Part shown: positions 16,278-23,925 of the stretch, piece after piece
Layout of the letters: the number at the start of each line of letters is the position of its first letter
Numbering within the stretch: the first letter of the stretch is position 1
NCBI GenBank assembly: GCA_001556025.1
Contig: LSIB01000163.1
Coordinates: forward strand, 1-64,000
DNA length: 64,000 bases
Source: Rhizobiales bacterium CCH3-A5
Lineage (GTDB): Bacteria; Pseudomonadota; Alphaproteobacteria; Rhizobiales; Beijerinckiaceae
Reading direction: 5' to 3'
Program-made: the position numbers and the translations under genes
The notes under the pieces: generated by a model
What the model saw: the letters and a program-made list of their open reading frames with translations, nothing else
What the model was told of the DNA's origin: nothing
The model's database searches: none

Positions 16278-17054
16278 TTATTGGACTTTCGTCCCCGGCA
16301 GGAACGCCGCCCGCCCATCGCCGCCGCGCACCACATCGACCGGCGCGCGATACAGATCCTCAAGCCGTTCCTGCGTGAGCAGCGCCGCGCTCTCCCCTGT
16401 CGCGATCGCCATGCCGTCGCGCAGCAGCATCACCCGGTCGGCATGAGCCAGCGCCTGATTGGGGTCATGCGTGGTGAAGAGCACGCCGAGTCCTTCGCCG
16501 GCGAGCCGCCTGACCTCGCCCATGACCTTGCCCTGATTGCCGAAATCGAGGCTCGCGGTCGGCTCGTCGAGGATGACGAAGGCGGGTTCCTGCGCGAGCG
16601 CCCGGGCGATCAGCGCAAGCTGGCGCTCGCCGCCGGAGATTTCCGTATAGGGCCGCTGCGCCAGCGCGCCGATGCCGAGCCGCTCGATCATGGCGGCCGC
16701 CACCTCGTGGTCGCGCCGCGACGGTTTTCCGAACAGCCCGCCATGGCTGGTGCGGCCCATCAGCACCACCTCCAGCACGGTGAAGGCGAAGATGCCGGCA
16801 TGGGCCTGCGGCACATAGCCGAGTTTTCTGGCGCGCTCGCGCAGCGAAAAGGACGCGAGCGGCCGGCCATCCAGCGTGAGTCGTCCGCCATGCGGCGCCA
16901 GCAGGCCGAGAAGCGTCTTCAGCAACGTCGTCTTGCCGTGGCCGTTGGGGCCGAGCAGCGCCAGCACCTCGCCGCTCTTCAGGTCGAGCCCGATCTCGCG
17001 TCCGATGGTGCGCTGCGGGTAGCCATAGGCCAGGTCGGACGCATGCAGGCTCAC
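16278..17054 (-). CDS. ABC transporter ATPase, FecE/BtuD type
   Basis: A 258-residue ATPase. The start is a GTG overlapping the permease stop (GTGA), which fixes it; the longer open frame reading through the permease gene is spurious. Walker A is GPNGHGKT (35-42, His in place of the usual Ala). The signature appears as ISGGERQL and Walker B as VILDEPTASLD, with the H-loop in TTHDPNQA. It energises the FecCD-type permease encoded upstream. The substrate is likely a metal chelate or, from neighbours, molybdate/tungstate as for MolBC of Haemophilus influenzae. Confidence 0.92.
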   Translation of the reverse strand: MSLHASDLAYGYPQRTIGREIGLDLKSGEVLALLGPNGHGKTTLLKTLLGLLAPHGGRLTLDGRPLASFSLRERARKLGYVPQAHAGIFAFTVLEVVLMGRTSHGGLFGKPSRRDHEVAAAMIERLGIGALAQRPYTEISGGERQLALIARALAQEPAFVILDEPTASLDFGNQGKVMGEVRRLAGEGLGVLFTTHDPNQALAHADRVMLLRDGMAIATGESAALLTQERLEDLYRAPVDVVRGGDGRAAFLPGTKVQ

Positions 17055-18067
17055 GACCAGCCTCCGCGCGCCGAGGCCAGCAGCCAGATGAAGAAGGGCG
17101 TGCCGATCACGGCGGTCAGGATGCCGAGCGGCGTCTCGACCGGGGCTGCCGTGCGCGCCAGCGTGTCGATCAAGAGGAGGTAGCCGCCGCCGAGGATCGC
17201 GGCCGTCGGCACGAGCCTGCCGAAATCCGGCCCGACGAGGAAGCGCGCCAGATGCGGCACGACGAGCCCGACCCAGCCGATGATGCCGGCCGCCGCCACG
17301 CTCGCCGACGTCACCAGCGTGGCCGCCGCGACGATAGCGACGCGCAGCGGCCCGGTGGCGAGGCCGAGCGCGCGCGCCTCCTCCTCGGGCAGCGACATCG
17401 CGTTCATGCGCCAGCGCAAGGCGAGCAGCACGGCTGTGCCACCAAGCACAGGGCCAAGCAGCGGGATCAGGTCCGGCTTGCCCGTGCCCGCCAGGCTGCC
17501 CAGCAGCCAGAAGGTCATGGCCGGCAGCTGGTTGTAGGGATCGGCCCAGTATTTCACGAGGCCGATGCCCGCGCCCAGCAACGAGCCGACGACGACGCCG
17601 GTCAACACCAGCACCAGCACCGGGTCGCCGCGCCGGATCGTCGAGCCGATGGCGTAGACCGCCCCGACCGCCACGAGCCCGCCGACGAATGCGGAAAACT
17701 GGATCGCGAACAGGCCGAGCGAAGAGTAGATGCCGACGACTGCCCCCAGAGCCGCCCCTGACGACGCGCCGAGAATGTCGGGCGAGACCAGCGGGTTGCG
17801 GAACAGGCCCTGAAAGGCCGCGCCCGCGACCGCCAGCGCCGCCCCACAGAGCAGCGCCGCGACGATGCGCGGCCCCCTTATGTTCCAGATCACGGCCTCG
17901 ATCTGCGGCGACAGGCCCGAGGGCTGGAAGGTCAGCGTCGCCCAAAGCAGGCGCGCGAGATCGGATGGGCTGACGGGAAAGCGCCCGAGCCCGAAGGCGA
18001 GCAGGATCGCGGCAGCGAGCAGCGCGAGCGCGATGGCGTTGCCGCGCAGGGTAGAGGGCGCCGTCAC
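17051..18067 (-). CDS. FecCD-family ABC transporter permease
   Basis: A 338-residue permease with about ten membrane helices. It has the family segments AFQGLFRNPLVSPDILG, LTGVVVGSL and GIIGWVGLVVPHLAR, the last forming the contact with the ATPase. It belongs to type II importers (BtuC fold), which take up iron-siderophores, haem, cobalamin or, in the MolB branch, molybdate and tungstate. It is coupled by a 4-base overlap to its ATPase gene and lies 130 bp after its binding-protein gene, the gap being filled by a palindromic repeat. Confidence 0.92.
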   Translation of the reverse strand: MTAPSTLRGNAIALALLAAAILLAFGLGRFPVSPSDLARLLWATLTFQPSGLSPQIEAVIWNIRGPRIVAALLCGAALAVAGAAFQGLFRNPLVSPDILGASSGAALGAVVGIYSSLGLFAIQFSAFVGGLVAVGAVYAIGSTIRRGDPVLVLVLTGVVVGSLLGAGIGLVKYWADPYNQLPAMTFWLLGSLAGTGKPDLIPLLGPVLGGTAVLLALRWRMNAMSLPEEEARALGLATGPLRVAIVAAATLVTSASVAAAGIIGWVGLVVPHLARFLVGPDFGRLVPTAAILGGGYLLLIDTLARTAAPVETPLGILTAVIGTPFFIWLLASARGGWS

Positions 18068-18095
18068 GGCGAATTCTGCGAGGAAAGGCCTGTCT

Positions 18096-18171
18096 CGTCA
18101 TTGCGAGCGCAGCGAAGCAATCGAGGAGCCAGCGCAAGACGCTGGGTTGCTTCGCTGCGCTTGCAATGACG
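18096..18171. repeat. REP-like nested palindrome inside an ABC operon
   Basis: Two 25-base arms (18096-18120 and 18147-18171) match at 24 of 25 positions when inverted. The loop holds a second perfect stem, CCAGCG/CGCTGG (18129-18134 and 18140-18145). The arms have the TCATTGCGAGCGCAGCGAAG core that recurs as a dispersed repeat in Bradyrhizobium-like genomes. It sits between the binding-protein and permease genes, where it could stabilise or attenuate the polycistronic mRNA. Confidence 0.82.
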
Positions 18172-18197
18172 GTGAGCGGTCGTCTGGTCCATCGCGC

Positions 18198-19229
18198 TCA
18201 CCCCCGTCCCGACAGCACGGCGTCAAGCTGCGCCTCGCTTGGCTTGACCTGATAGAACAGCGTGTGGAACTCGCGCGCGATCGTGCGGATGTCCTCAGGG
18301 AACTGCGCCGGGTAGAGCAGTTTCGCCAGCCACCAGAGCCCGGCCATGCGGTTGACCGAGGGCGGGAAATCGACCCAGCCGAAGGGCAGTTTCGGCGAGA
18401 GATGCACCCGCCCCGCCTTCACGGCGCGGATGCCCGCCCAGGCGGGATCGCGGCGCACGCTGTCGGAAAAACTCAGGTCGATGGTGACGATCACTTCGGG
18501 GTCCCAGGCCAGAACCTGTTCGAGCGAGACCTGCGCCAGACCGCTGCCGGGCTGCGTCGCCGCGACATTGCGCGCGCCCAGAAAGCTCAGCGTCTCGACA
18601 TTGATCGAGCCGCCAAGCCCCGTCTCGAGCCCACGCGGCCCACGCGCGTAATAGACCGACGGCCGCTCGCCGGCGGGGATCGCCGCGATGCGCCCTCTGA
18701 TGGTCGCCGCGGCGGTCTCGCACCAGCGCGCCAGCGTCTCGGCCCGCTCCATGCGCCCGGTCAGACGGCCGAGGATGCGATAGCTCTGCGGAATCGCGTC
18801 GAAGCGGCCGTCGAGCAGGGCGTAGGGAATGCCGGTCTGGCCCTGCACGCGCTCGGCAAGCTCGACATAGGTGCGGCCCGTCGAGCCCGCATCGACGATG
18901 AGGTCCGGCTTCAGCGTCAGCACGGCTTCGAGATTGGCGCTGTTGCTGCGCCCGGTGATGCGGCCGATCTCCGGCCTGTCGCCGATGCCGGGAAGCAGAA
19001 AGGGCAGCTCTTCGGCGCGGTTGGCGCGCGGCCAGCCGAGCAGCAGGTCGGGCGCGAGCGTATAGAGCGTGATCGCGGCCGGCGGCCCGGCGGGGAAGAT
19101 GCGCTCGACCTTCGCAGGGACGGGCACGTCGCGGCCGGCCCCGTCCTTCACGGTCGCGGCGCGGGCGATATGGGGCGAGGCCAGCGTGGCGAGGCCGGCG
19201 AGCACAAGGCGGCGGTCAGGGTGCGGCAT
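18198..19229 (-). CDS. ABC transporter periplasmic binding protein, FecB/BtuF type
   Basis: A 343-residue class III binding protein with two Rossmann-like lobes. It has a signal peptide with a DRRLVLAG start (possibly Tat-assisted) and the KVERIFPAG and LKPDLIVDAG segments of the family. The C-terminal PPSVNRMAGLWWLAKLLYP motif is shared with the iron/MolA subgroup. ATG 19229 is preferred; a GTG 30 bases upstream is possible. The gene overlaps the end of trmO by 14 bases. The ligand is uncertain: siderophore-type iron or molybdate/tungstate, the latter favoured by the neighbours. Confidence 0.87.
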   Translation of the reverse strand: MPHPDRRLVLAGLATLASPHIARAATVKDGAGRDVPVPAKVERIFPAGPPAAITLYTLAPDLLLGWPRANRAEELPFLLPGIGDRPEIGRITGRSNSANLEAVLTLKPDLIVDAGSTGRTYVELAERVQGQTGIPYALLDGRFDAIPQSYRILGRLTGRMERAETLARWCETAAATIRGRIAAIPAGERPSVYYARGPRGLETGLGGSINVETLSFLGARNVAATQPGSGLAQVSLEQVLAWDPEVIVTIDLSFSDSVRRDPAWAGIRAVKAGRVHLSPKLPFGWVDFPPSVNRMAGLWWLAKLLYPAQFPEDIRTIAREFHTLFYQVKPSEAQLDAVLSGRG

Positions 19230-19698
19230 GGTGGTCCGCCATTCGCGGCCGGCTTTCACCGCACCGGTTCGGTTTGATGTCGACCAGCGGCGTGCCGTCG
19301 AGGCAGTCGAGCCCGCGCACCAGCAGCACGCCGTCCTCGACGCCGATCAGCGCGACCCGCGAGAGCGCGACCGGATTGGGCCGCACCGGCGAGCGCAAGG
19401 CAAACGTGCCGAGCGGCTGTCTACCGCGCGGCGTCTGGGTCAGCAGGTCGCGCCGCGCCTCGTGCATCCAGTAGAGCAGGTCGAGATGCGCGAAGCTTTC
19501 GATCCCCGCCAGAGCCCCGCGCCAATGCGGATCGACCTCGACGCGGCAGATCGGACCCGCCTCGGCATCGCCCTGACGCGGACAGTCGTCGCGGCTCCGG
19601 AACGGCGTGCGCAAGCGGCCGATGAAGACGAGATGCGCATCCTTTCGCTCCGGCAGGGGCGCGGAGGTCTCGCCGGGGCGCGTCGCCTGCCAGTCCAT
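19216..19698 (-). CDS. trmO: tRNA m6t6A37 methyltransferase (TrmO/TsaA family)
   Basis: A 160-residue TsaA-fold protein. It shows the family sequences FIGRLRTPF near the start, CRVEVDPHWRGALAG, LDLLYWMHEARRD and the hallmark RPNPVALSRV. TrmO uses SAM to methylate N6 of t6A at position 37 of threonine tRNAs reading ACY codons. ATG 19698 is chosen; the longer frame runs through the modA-like gene. TsaA-like genes often lie beside metal ABC transporters in alphaproteobacteria, as here, and a role beyond tRNA modification has not been shown. It is embedded in the uptake operon. Confidence 0.85.
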   Translation of the reverse strand: MDWQATRPGETSAPLPERKDAHLVFIGRLRTPFRSRDDCPRQGDAEAGPICRVEVDPHWRGALAGIESFAHLDLLYWMHEARRDLLTQTPRGRQPLGTFALRSPVRPNPVALSRVALIGVEDGVLLVRGLDCLDGTPLVDIKPNRCGESRPRMADHHAAP

Positions 19699-19718
19699 CG
19701 TCGCGATGCCTCCATGCC

Positions 19719-20516
19719 TCAGGGCGCGGCAAATCCGTACCGGCGCAGGATCGCTTGTCCTGCCGGACTTGCGATGAACATGGCGAGCCGCCCGGCATTT
19801 GGCGAGGCCCCGTTCACAAGCGTCAGACCGTATTCGGCCCCGACCACGAGCGCGGGCGGCAGCGCGACCTGCCTGAGCGTCGGCTCCTCCGTCGCAATGG
19901 GCCCGGCATTGGTGCAATAGGCGAGAAAAATGTCGGCCTGCCCGCTCGCCAGCACATGGCCGTAGAGATTGCGCCCTTCCGGCCCGCGCGGGCTGGTCGG
20001 TCCACCGGTGAGCTGCAGCGCCTTGGCTTCGAGCGCGGCCTGCGCGCCCGGCCGCAGCGCCTCGGCCCTGGCGAAGAGGTGCCAGGCATAATCGCCCGAG
20101 GGGTCGGCCTTCGGTGTCGAGGTGCCGAGCCTGATCGCCGGATCGAGCATCCTTTCGAGCAGCGTTTCCGTCGTCGCCGCGACCTCCGGCCGGGTGAAGG
20201 CGCACAGCGCGTTACGAGCGAAACTCGCCACCGGCCCGGCCCGGCCGGCCTTCGCCAGAGCCTCGGGGTTGCCGCGATCGGCCGAGGCGAAGACCTCGGC
20301 CGGCTCGCCTTTCTCGATCCGCTCGCGCAGCAGGCCGGATGCGCCGAAAATCGCGCGCACCGGCACCCTGGTCTCGTCGCTGAAGGCGTTCGCGACGTCG
20401 GTGAGCGCGGCGCGCAGGCTGCCGGCCGCATGAAGCAGGACCGGCGGCTGCTGTGCGGAGGCTGTCGAAAGCGAGGCCATCAGCAGGATGGCCCCGGCGA
20501 TGAGCCGCTTGCGCAT
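19719..20516 (-). CDS. ModA-like substrate-binding protein, orphan
   Basis: A 265-residue periplasmic binding protein with a Sec signal peptide (about 1-21). It has the ModA-type start LLHAAGSLRAALTDVANAF, the IFGASGLLRERIEKGEPAEVFASAD stretch split across the oxyanion site, and a C-terminal SPAGQAILRRYGF. ModA proteins bind molybdate or tungstate through serine hydroxyls and backbone amides. No modB or modC is adjacent. It lies 4 bases after tupA and 20 before trmO, so it may feed either the Tup permease or the FecCD-type importer. Confidence 0.85.
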   Translation of the reverse strand: MRKRLIAGAILLMASLSTASAQQPPVLLHAAGSLRAALTDVANAFSDETRVPVRAIFGASGLLRERIEKGEPAEVFASADRGNPEALAKAGRAGPVASFARNALCAFTRPEVAATTETLLERMLDPAIRLGTSTPKADPSGDYAWHLFARAEALRPGAQAALEAKALQLTGGPTSPRGPEGRNLYGHVLASGQADIFLAYCTNAGPIATEEPTLRQVALPPALVVGAEYGLTLVNGASPNAGRLAMFIASPAGQAILRRYGFAAP

Positions 20517-20520
20517 AAGA

Positions 20521-21399
20521 TCACGCGCCCGCCTGCGTCGCGTTCGGGAAGAACAGCTGCTGGCCGTCGATCTTGTAGTCGGCGATCGCCTTCTGGCCTT
20601 CCGGGCCGGTCAGCCAGGTCACGAAGGCCTGCCCGTCCTCGGTCTTCACATGCGGATGCTTGGCCGGGTTCACCGCCATCACGCCATACTGGTTGAACAG
20701 CCTGCGGTCGCCTTCCACCGCGATGCCGAGATCGCCCCGGTTCTTGAACGAGATCCAGGTGCCGCGATCGGCCAGCACATAGGCGGACATCCCGCCGGCC
20801 GTGTTGAGCGCGGCGCCCATGCCCTGGCCGATCTCGCGATACCAGCTCCCCTTCTTGGCGTCGAGATCGACGCCCGCGACCTTCCAGAGGTTGAGTTCGG
20901 CCGCATGCGTGCCCGACTTGTCGCCCCGCGAGACGAAGGCCGCGCCCTTTTCCTGAATCTTCAGCAACGCGGCGGCGATGTCCTTCGTGCCGGCGATGCC
21001 GGCCGGATCGCTCTTGGGGCCGATCAGGACGAAGTCGTTGTACATCACGGCCTTGCGCTCGAGCCCGAACCCGTCGGCCACGAACTTCTCCTCCTGCGCC
21101 TTGGCATGGACGAAGACGACATCGGCGTCGCCGCGCCGGCCGGTGTCGAGCGCCTGCCCGGTGCCCTGCGAGACGACGCGGACCTCGATGCCGGTCTTGG
21201 CCTTGAACAGCGGCAGGATATGGCCGAACAGGCCGGAATCCTGCGTCGAGGTCGTCGAGGACACGGTGATGAAACGCGTGCCGGCCGCGGCGGGCAAAGT
21301 CGCCGCCGGCGGCGTCGCGGTGGTGGTCTGGGCGAGAGCGGAGCCGGCGAAGGCAGCCGCGAAACCGGCGGACAGAAGAAGGCGCTTGCTCAGTGTCAT
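20521..21399 (-). CDS. tupA: Tungstate ABC transporter binding protein TupA
   Basis: A 292-residue binding protein with a Sec signal peptide (1-23) and an Ala/Pro/Thr linker. The TupA signature TTSTQDSG at residues 49-56 supplies oxyanion ligands. Further family segments are SQGTGQALDTGRRGDADVV, SRGDKSGTH and a C-terminal PEGQKAIADYKIDGQ. It captures tungstate with high selectivity and delivers it to TupBC. It follows tupC by 37 bp and precedes the ModA-like gene by 4 bp. Confidence 0.93.
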   Translation of the reverse strand: MTLSKRLLLSAGFAAAFAGSALAQTTTATPPAATLPAAAGTRFITVSSTTSTQDSGLFGHILPLFKAKTGIEVRVVSQGTGQALDTGRRGDADVVFVHAKAQEEKFVADGFGLERKAVMYNDFVLIGPKSDPAGIAGTKDIAAALLKIQEKGAAFVSRGDKSGTHAAELNLWKVAGVDLDAKKGSWYREIGQGMGAALNTAGGMSAYVLADRGTWISFKNRGDLGIAVEGDRRLFNQYGVMAVNPAKHPHVKTEDGQAFVTWLTGPEGQKAIADYKIDGQQLFFPNATQAGA

Positions 21400-21436
21400 G
21401 GTCGTTTCCTTGGTGGGGTTCTTGGGTTGAAGGGGG

Positions 21437-22180
21437 TCACCAGATCAAGTCTCCGGCGAGGAAGGCGCGGGCCTCGGCCGATGCCGGTCCGGCGAAAAAG
21501 CTCTGGGCGTCGGCGTCCTCGACCAGCCGGCCGCGATGCAGGAACAGCACCCGGTCGGCCAGCCGCCTCGCCTGGCCAAGATCATGGGTCGACATCATCA
21601 CCGTGATGCCCTCGGCGACGAGGCCTGCCAGCAGCTCCTCGATCTGGCGCGTCGCGGCGGGATCGAGCTGCGAGGTCGGCTCGTCGAGGAAGAGCAGTTC
21701 GGGCCTGAGCGACCAAGCGCGCGCGATGGCGAGCCGCTGCTGCTCGCCGCCCGAGAGCAGCCGCGCCGGCTGGTCGGCATGTCCGCCTAGCCCGAAGCGG
21801 CTCAGCGCCTCGGCCGTGCGCCGGCCGCGCTCGCTGCGCCCGATCCCGGCGGCGGCCAGAGCGTGCGCGACATTGGCGGCGACCGAGCGGCGCAGCATGA
21901 TTGGCTTCTGAAAGACCATGGCGTGACGCTTGGCAGCACCGGGCTGCGCCGCCCAGCGGATCGCGCCTGCGCTCGGCTTGAGCAGCCCGTGGCAAAGCCG
22001 CAGCGTCAGCGATTTTCCGGCGCCGTTGGGGCCGAGCAGCACAGTCAGCCCGCCTGCCGGCACGGTGAAGCGCGCGCCATCGACGAGACGCCGCCCGCCG
22101 GCCTCGAAGCTGGCGTCGTCGATCGTCAGCGGCAGGATCGAGGTCACGTCACGCATGGCGTTCACAGGTTTGGGGCTCAT
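21437..22180 (-). CDS. tupC: Tungstate ABC transporter ATPase TupC
   Basis: A 247-residue ATPase: Walker A GPNGAGKS, signature LSGGEQQR, Walker B LLFLDEPTSQLD and switch histidine in STHDLGQA. The Q-loop is VFQKPIMLRRS. Its start overlaps the tupB stop (ATGA), so ATG 22180 is secure. It couples ATP hydrolysis to tungstate import through TupB. Short for an ABC ATPase, with no TOBE domain, as in other TupC proteins. Confidence 0.92.
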   Translation of the reverse strand: MSPKPVNAMRDVTSILPLTIDDASFEAGGRRLVDGARFTVPAGGLTVLLGPNGAGKSLTLRLCHGLLKPSAGAIRWAAQPGAAKRHAMVFQKPIMLRRSVAANVAHALAAAGIGRSERGRRTAEALSRFGLGGHADQPARLLSGGEQQRLAIARAWSLRPELLFLDEPTSQLDPAATRQIEELLAGLVAEGITVMMSTHDLGQARRLADRVLFLHRGRLVEDADAQSFFAGPASAEARAFLAGDLIW

Positions 22181-22878
22181 CCGGCATAGCGCGCCCCGAT
22201 GCGGCTCGCGCCGAAGGCGACGGCGTTGATGGCGAGCGTCAGCGTGATCAGGACGAGGCCTAAGCCCAGCGCCAGAGGCAGATCGCCCTTGGATGTCTCC
22301 AGCGTGATCGTCGTCGTCATGGTACGGGTGTAGCCCGCGATGTTGCCGCCGACGATCAGCACCGCCCCGACCTCGGCGCTCGCCCGGCCGAAACCGGCGA
22401 GCAGCGCGGTCGCCAGCGCGAAGCGGCCGTCGAACAGCAGCGTCGGAATGGCGCGCATCCCCTCCAGCCCGACTGAACGGAGATGGTCGCGATATTCGCC
22501 CCAGAGATCCTCGACAGTCTGGCGCGTCAGCGCGATCACGATCGGCAGCACCAGCAGCACCTGCGCCACGATCATCGCGGTGGGCGTGAACAGCAGCCCG
22601 AGCGAACCGAGCGGGCCCGAACGCGACAGCATCAGGAACACGATCAGCCCCGCCACTACGGGCGGAAGCCCCATCAGCGCATTGAGGATCACGATGACGA
22701 CCGAGCGCCCGCGAAACCGCGCCAGCGCAAGCGCCGCCCCGAGCGGAAGGCCGATCAGCCCGGCGATCAGCACCGCCGTCAGCGTCACGCTCAGCGACAG
22801 GGAGACGATCGCCAGGAAGGCGGGATCGAGCCCCACCACCAGCGCGAAGGCCGCCTGAAAGATCGCCGTCAAATCCAC
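22177..22878 (-). CDS. tupB: Tungstate ABC transporter permease TupB
   Basis: A 233-residue inner-membrane permease with about five helices and a MetI-like fold. The EAA-type loop reads GLEGMRAIPTLLFDGRFALATALLAGFGRASAEVGA in sequence. The start is taken at GTG 22878 because TupB proteins usually begin with a DLxxxFxxAFxLxxxxDP pattern. Another GTG 39 bases upstream is possible. First gene of the uptake operon, divergent from its presumed regulator with about 106 bp between. Confidence 0.9.
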   Translation of the reverse strand: MDLTAIFQAAFALVVGLDPAFLAIVSLSLSVTLTAVLIAGLIGLPLGAALALARFRGRSVVIVILNALMGLPPVVAGLIVFLMLSRSGPLGSLGLLFTPTAMIVAQVLLVLPIVIALTRQTVEDLWGEYRDHLRSVGLEGMRAIPTLLFDGRFALATALLAGFGRASAEVGAVLIVGGNIAGYTRTMTTTITLETSKGDLPLALGLGLVLITLTLAINAVAFGASRIGARYAG

Positions 22879-22984
22879 GATTTGCCCTGTTTGCCGCAGC
22901 CTACATCCTGCAAACACTTGCGATTGCTACAGTTCAATTCGACCAATTGCCAATCATGGAGTAAGAACATTCAGGCGCAGACTG

Positions 22985-23875
22985 ATGCAGGATCAAACCT
23001 ATCTGACCACCGAGGAAGCCGCCGCCTATCTGCGGCTGAAGGAGCGCAAGCTCTATGATCTGGTTGCGAGGAACGCCGTGCCCTGCACCAAAATCAGCGG
23101 CAAATGGCTGTTCCCACGCGTCGCGCTGGACCGCTGGCTGGAGGCCGGCCTCGCCTGGCCGGAGGGTCTGAAACCGGCGAGCCCGCCGCCGATCATCGGC
23201 GGCAGCCAGGATTCGCTGCTGGAGGTCGCGGTGCGCGATTCCGGCTGCGGGCTGGCGCTGCTGGCGGAAGGCTCCCAAGCCGGGCTCGACCGGCTGCTGC
23301 GCGGCGAGGTGGCGATCGCGGCGATCCATCTCCATGCGACGCCCGACGACGACGCGGCCAATCTGGCGGCGGTCAGCGCGCAGGCCTCGCTGCATGATGC
23401 GGTGGTCATCGGCTTCGCCCGGCGCGAGCAGGGCCTGCTGGTCGCGCCCGGCAATCCGCTGGGGCTGACCGGCATCGCCTCGGCCGTCGAACGCCGCGCC
23501 CGCTTCGCCCGCCGCCAGCAGGGCGCGGGCGCGCAACTGCTGCTGTCTAGCCTGCTGGAGCGCGAGGCCGTCCCGCTCGCCGACATGATCGTCGCCGAGG
23601 GCGTCTGCGCCACGGGGCAGGATCTGGCGCTGGCGGTGCGCACCGGCCGGGCCGATTGCGGCATCGCCTCGCGCGCCATCGCGACCGCGTTCGGCCTCGA
23701 ATTCCTGCCGCTGGTCTGGGAGCATGTCGATCTGGCGATGCGGCGGAGGAGCTATTTCGAGCCCGGCACGCAGGCACTGCTCGATTGGATGCGCGGCCCG
23801 CAGATGGCGACGCGGGCGCGCGAGCTCGGCGGCTACGATCTGGCGGCGAGCGGAGCGGTCAGGCTCAATCGGTGA
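22985..23875 (+). CDS. Excisionase-type HTH regulator with periplasmic-binding-like domain
   Basis: A 296-residue cytoplasmic regulator. Residues 5-52 form an HTH_17/MerR-like winged helix (LTTEEAAAYLRLKERKLYDLV). Residues about 70-290 resemble the PBP-like domain (PF12727 type) related to ModA, with GCGLALLAEGSQAGLDRLLRGEVAIAAIH and GRADCGIASRAIA. There is no signal peptide, so the binding fold is used as a ligand sensor. Regulators of this design are found beside molybdate/tungstate transporters, and it is head-to-head with tupB. It very likely senses the oxyanion and controls the 6.6-kb operon. Confidence 0.86.
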   Translation: MQDQTYLTTEEAAAYLRLKERKLYDLVARNAVPCTKISGKWLFPRVALDRWLEAGLAWPEGLKPASPPPIIGGSQDSLLEVAVRDSGCGLALLAEGSQAGLDRLLRGEVAIAAIHLHATPDDDAANLAAVSAQASLHDAVVIGFARREQGLLVAPGNPLGLTGIASAVERRARFARRQQGAGAQLLLSSLLEREAVPLADMIVAEGVCATGQDLALAVRTGRADCGIASRAIATAFGLEFLPLVWEHVDLAMRRRSYFEPGTQALLDWMRGPQMATRARELGGYDLAASGAVRLNR

Positions 23876-23925
23876 TAGAAGTGACTTTGCGCCGGCCAGA
23901 GAGCGAACGCCTCCGTCATGTTCGC

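Noticed and set aside
16278-18137. Apparent 619-residue fusion ending in an ABC ATPase
   Set aside because: The first 360 residues are an out-of-frame reading of the permease gene; the GTGA junction gives a normal 258-residue ATPase.
18096-18171. Palindrome considered as terminator of the binding-protein gene
   Set aside because: No T-run follows either arm and the sequence looks like a dispersed repeat family; genes on both sides appear to form one transport system.
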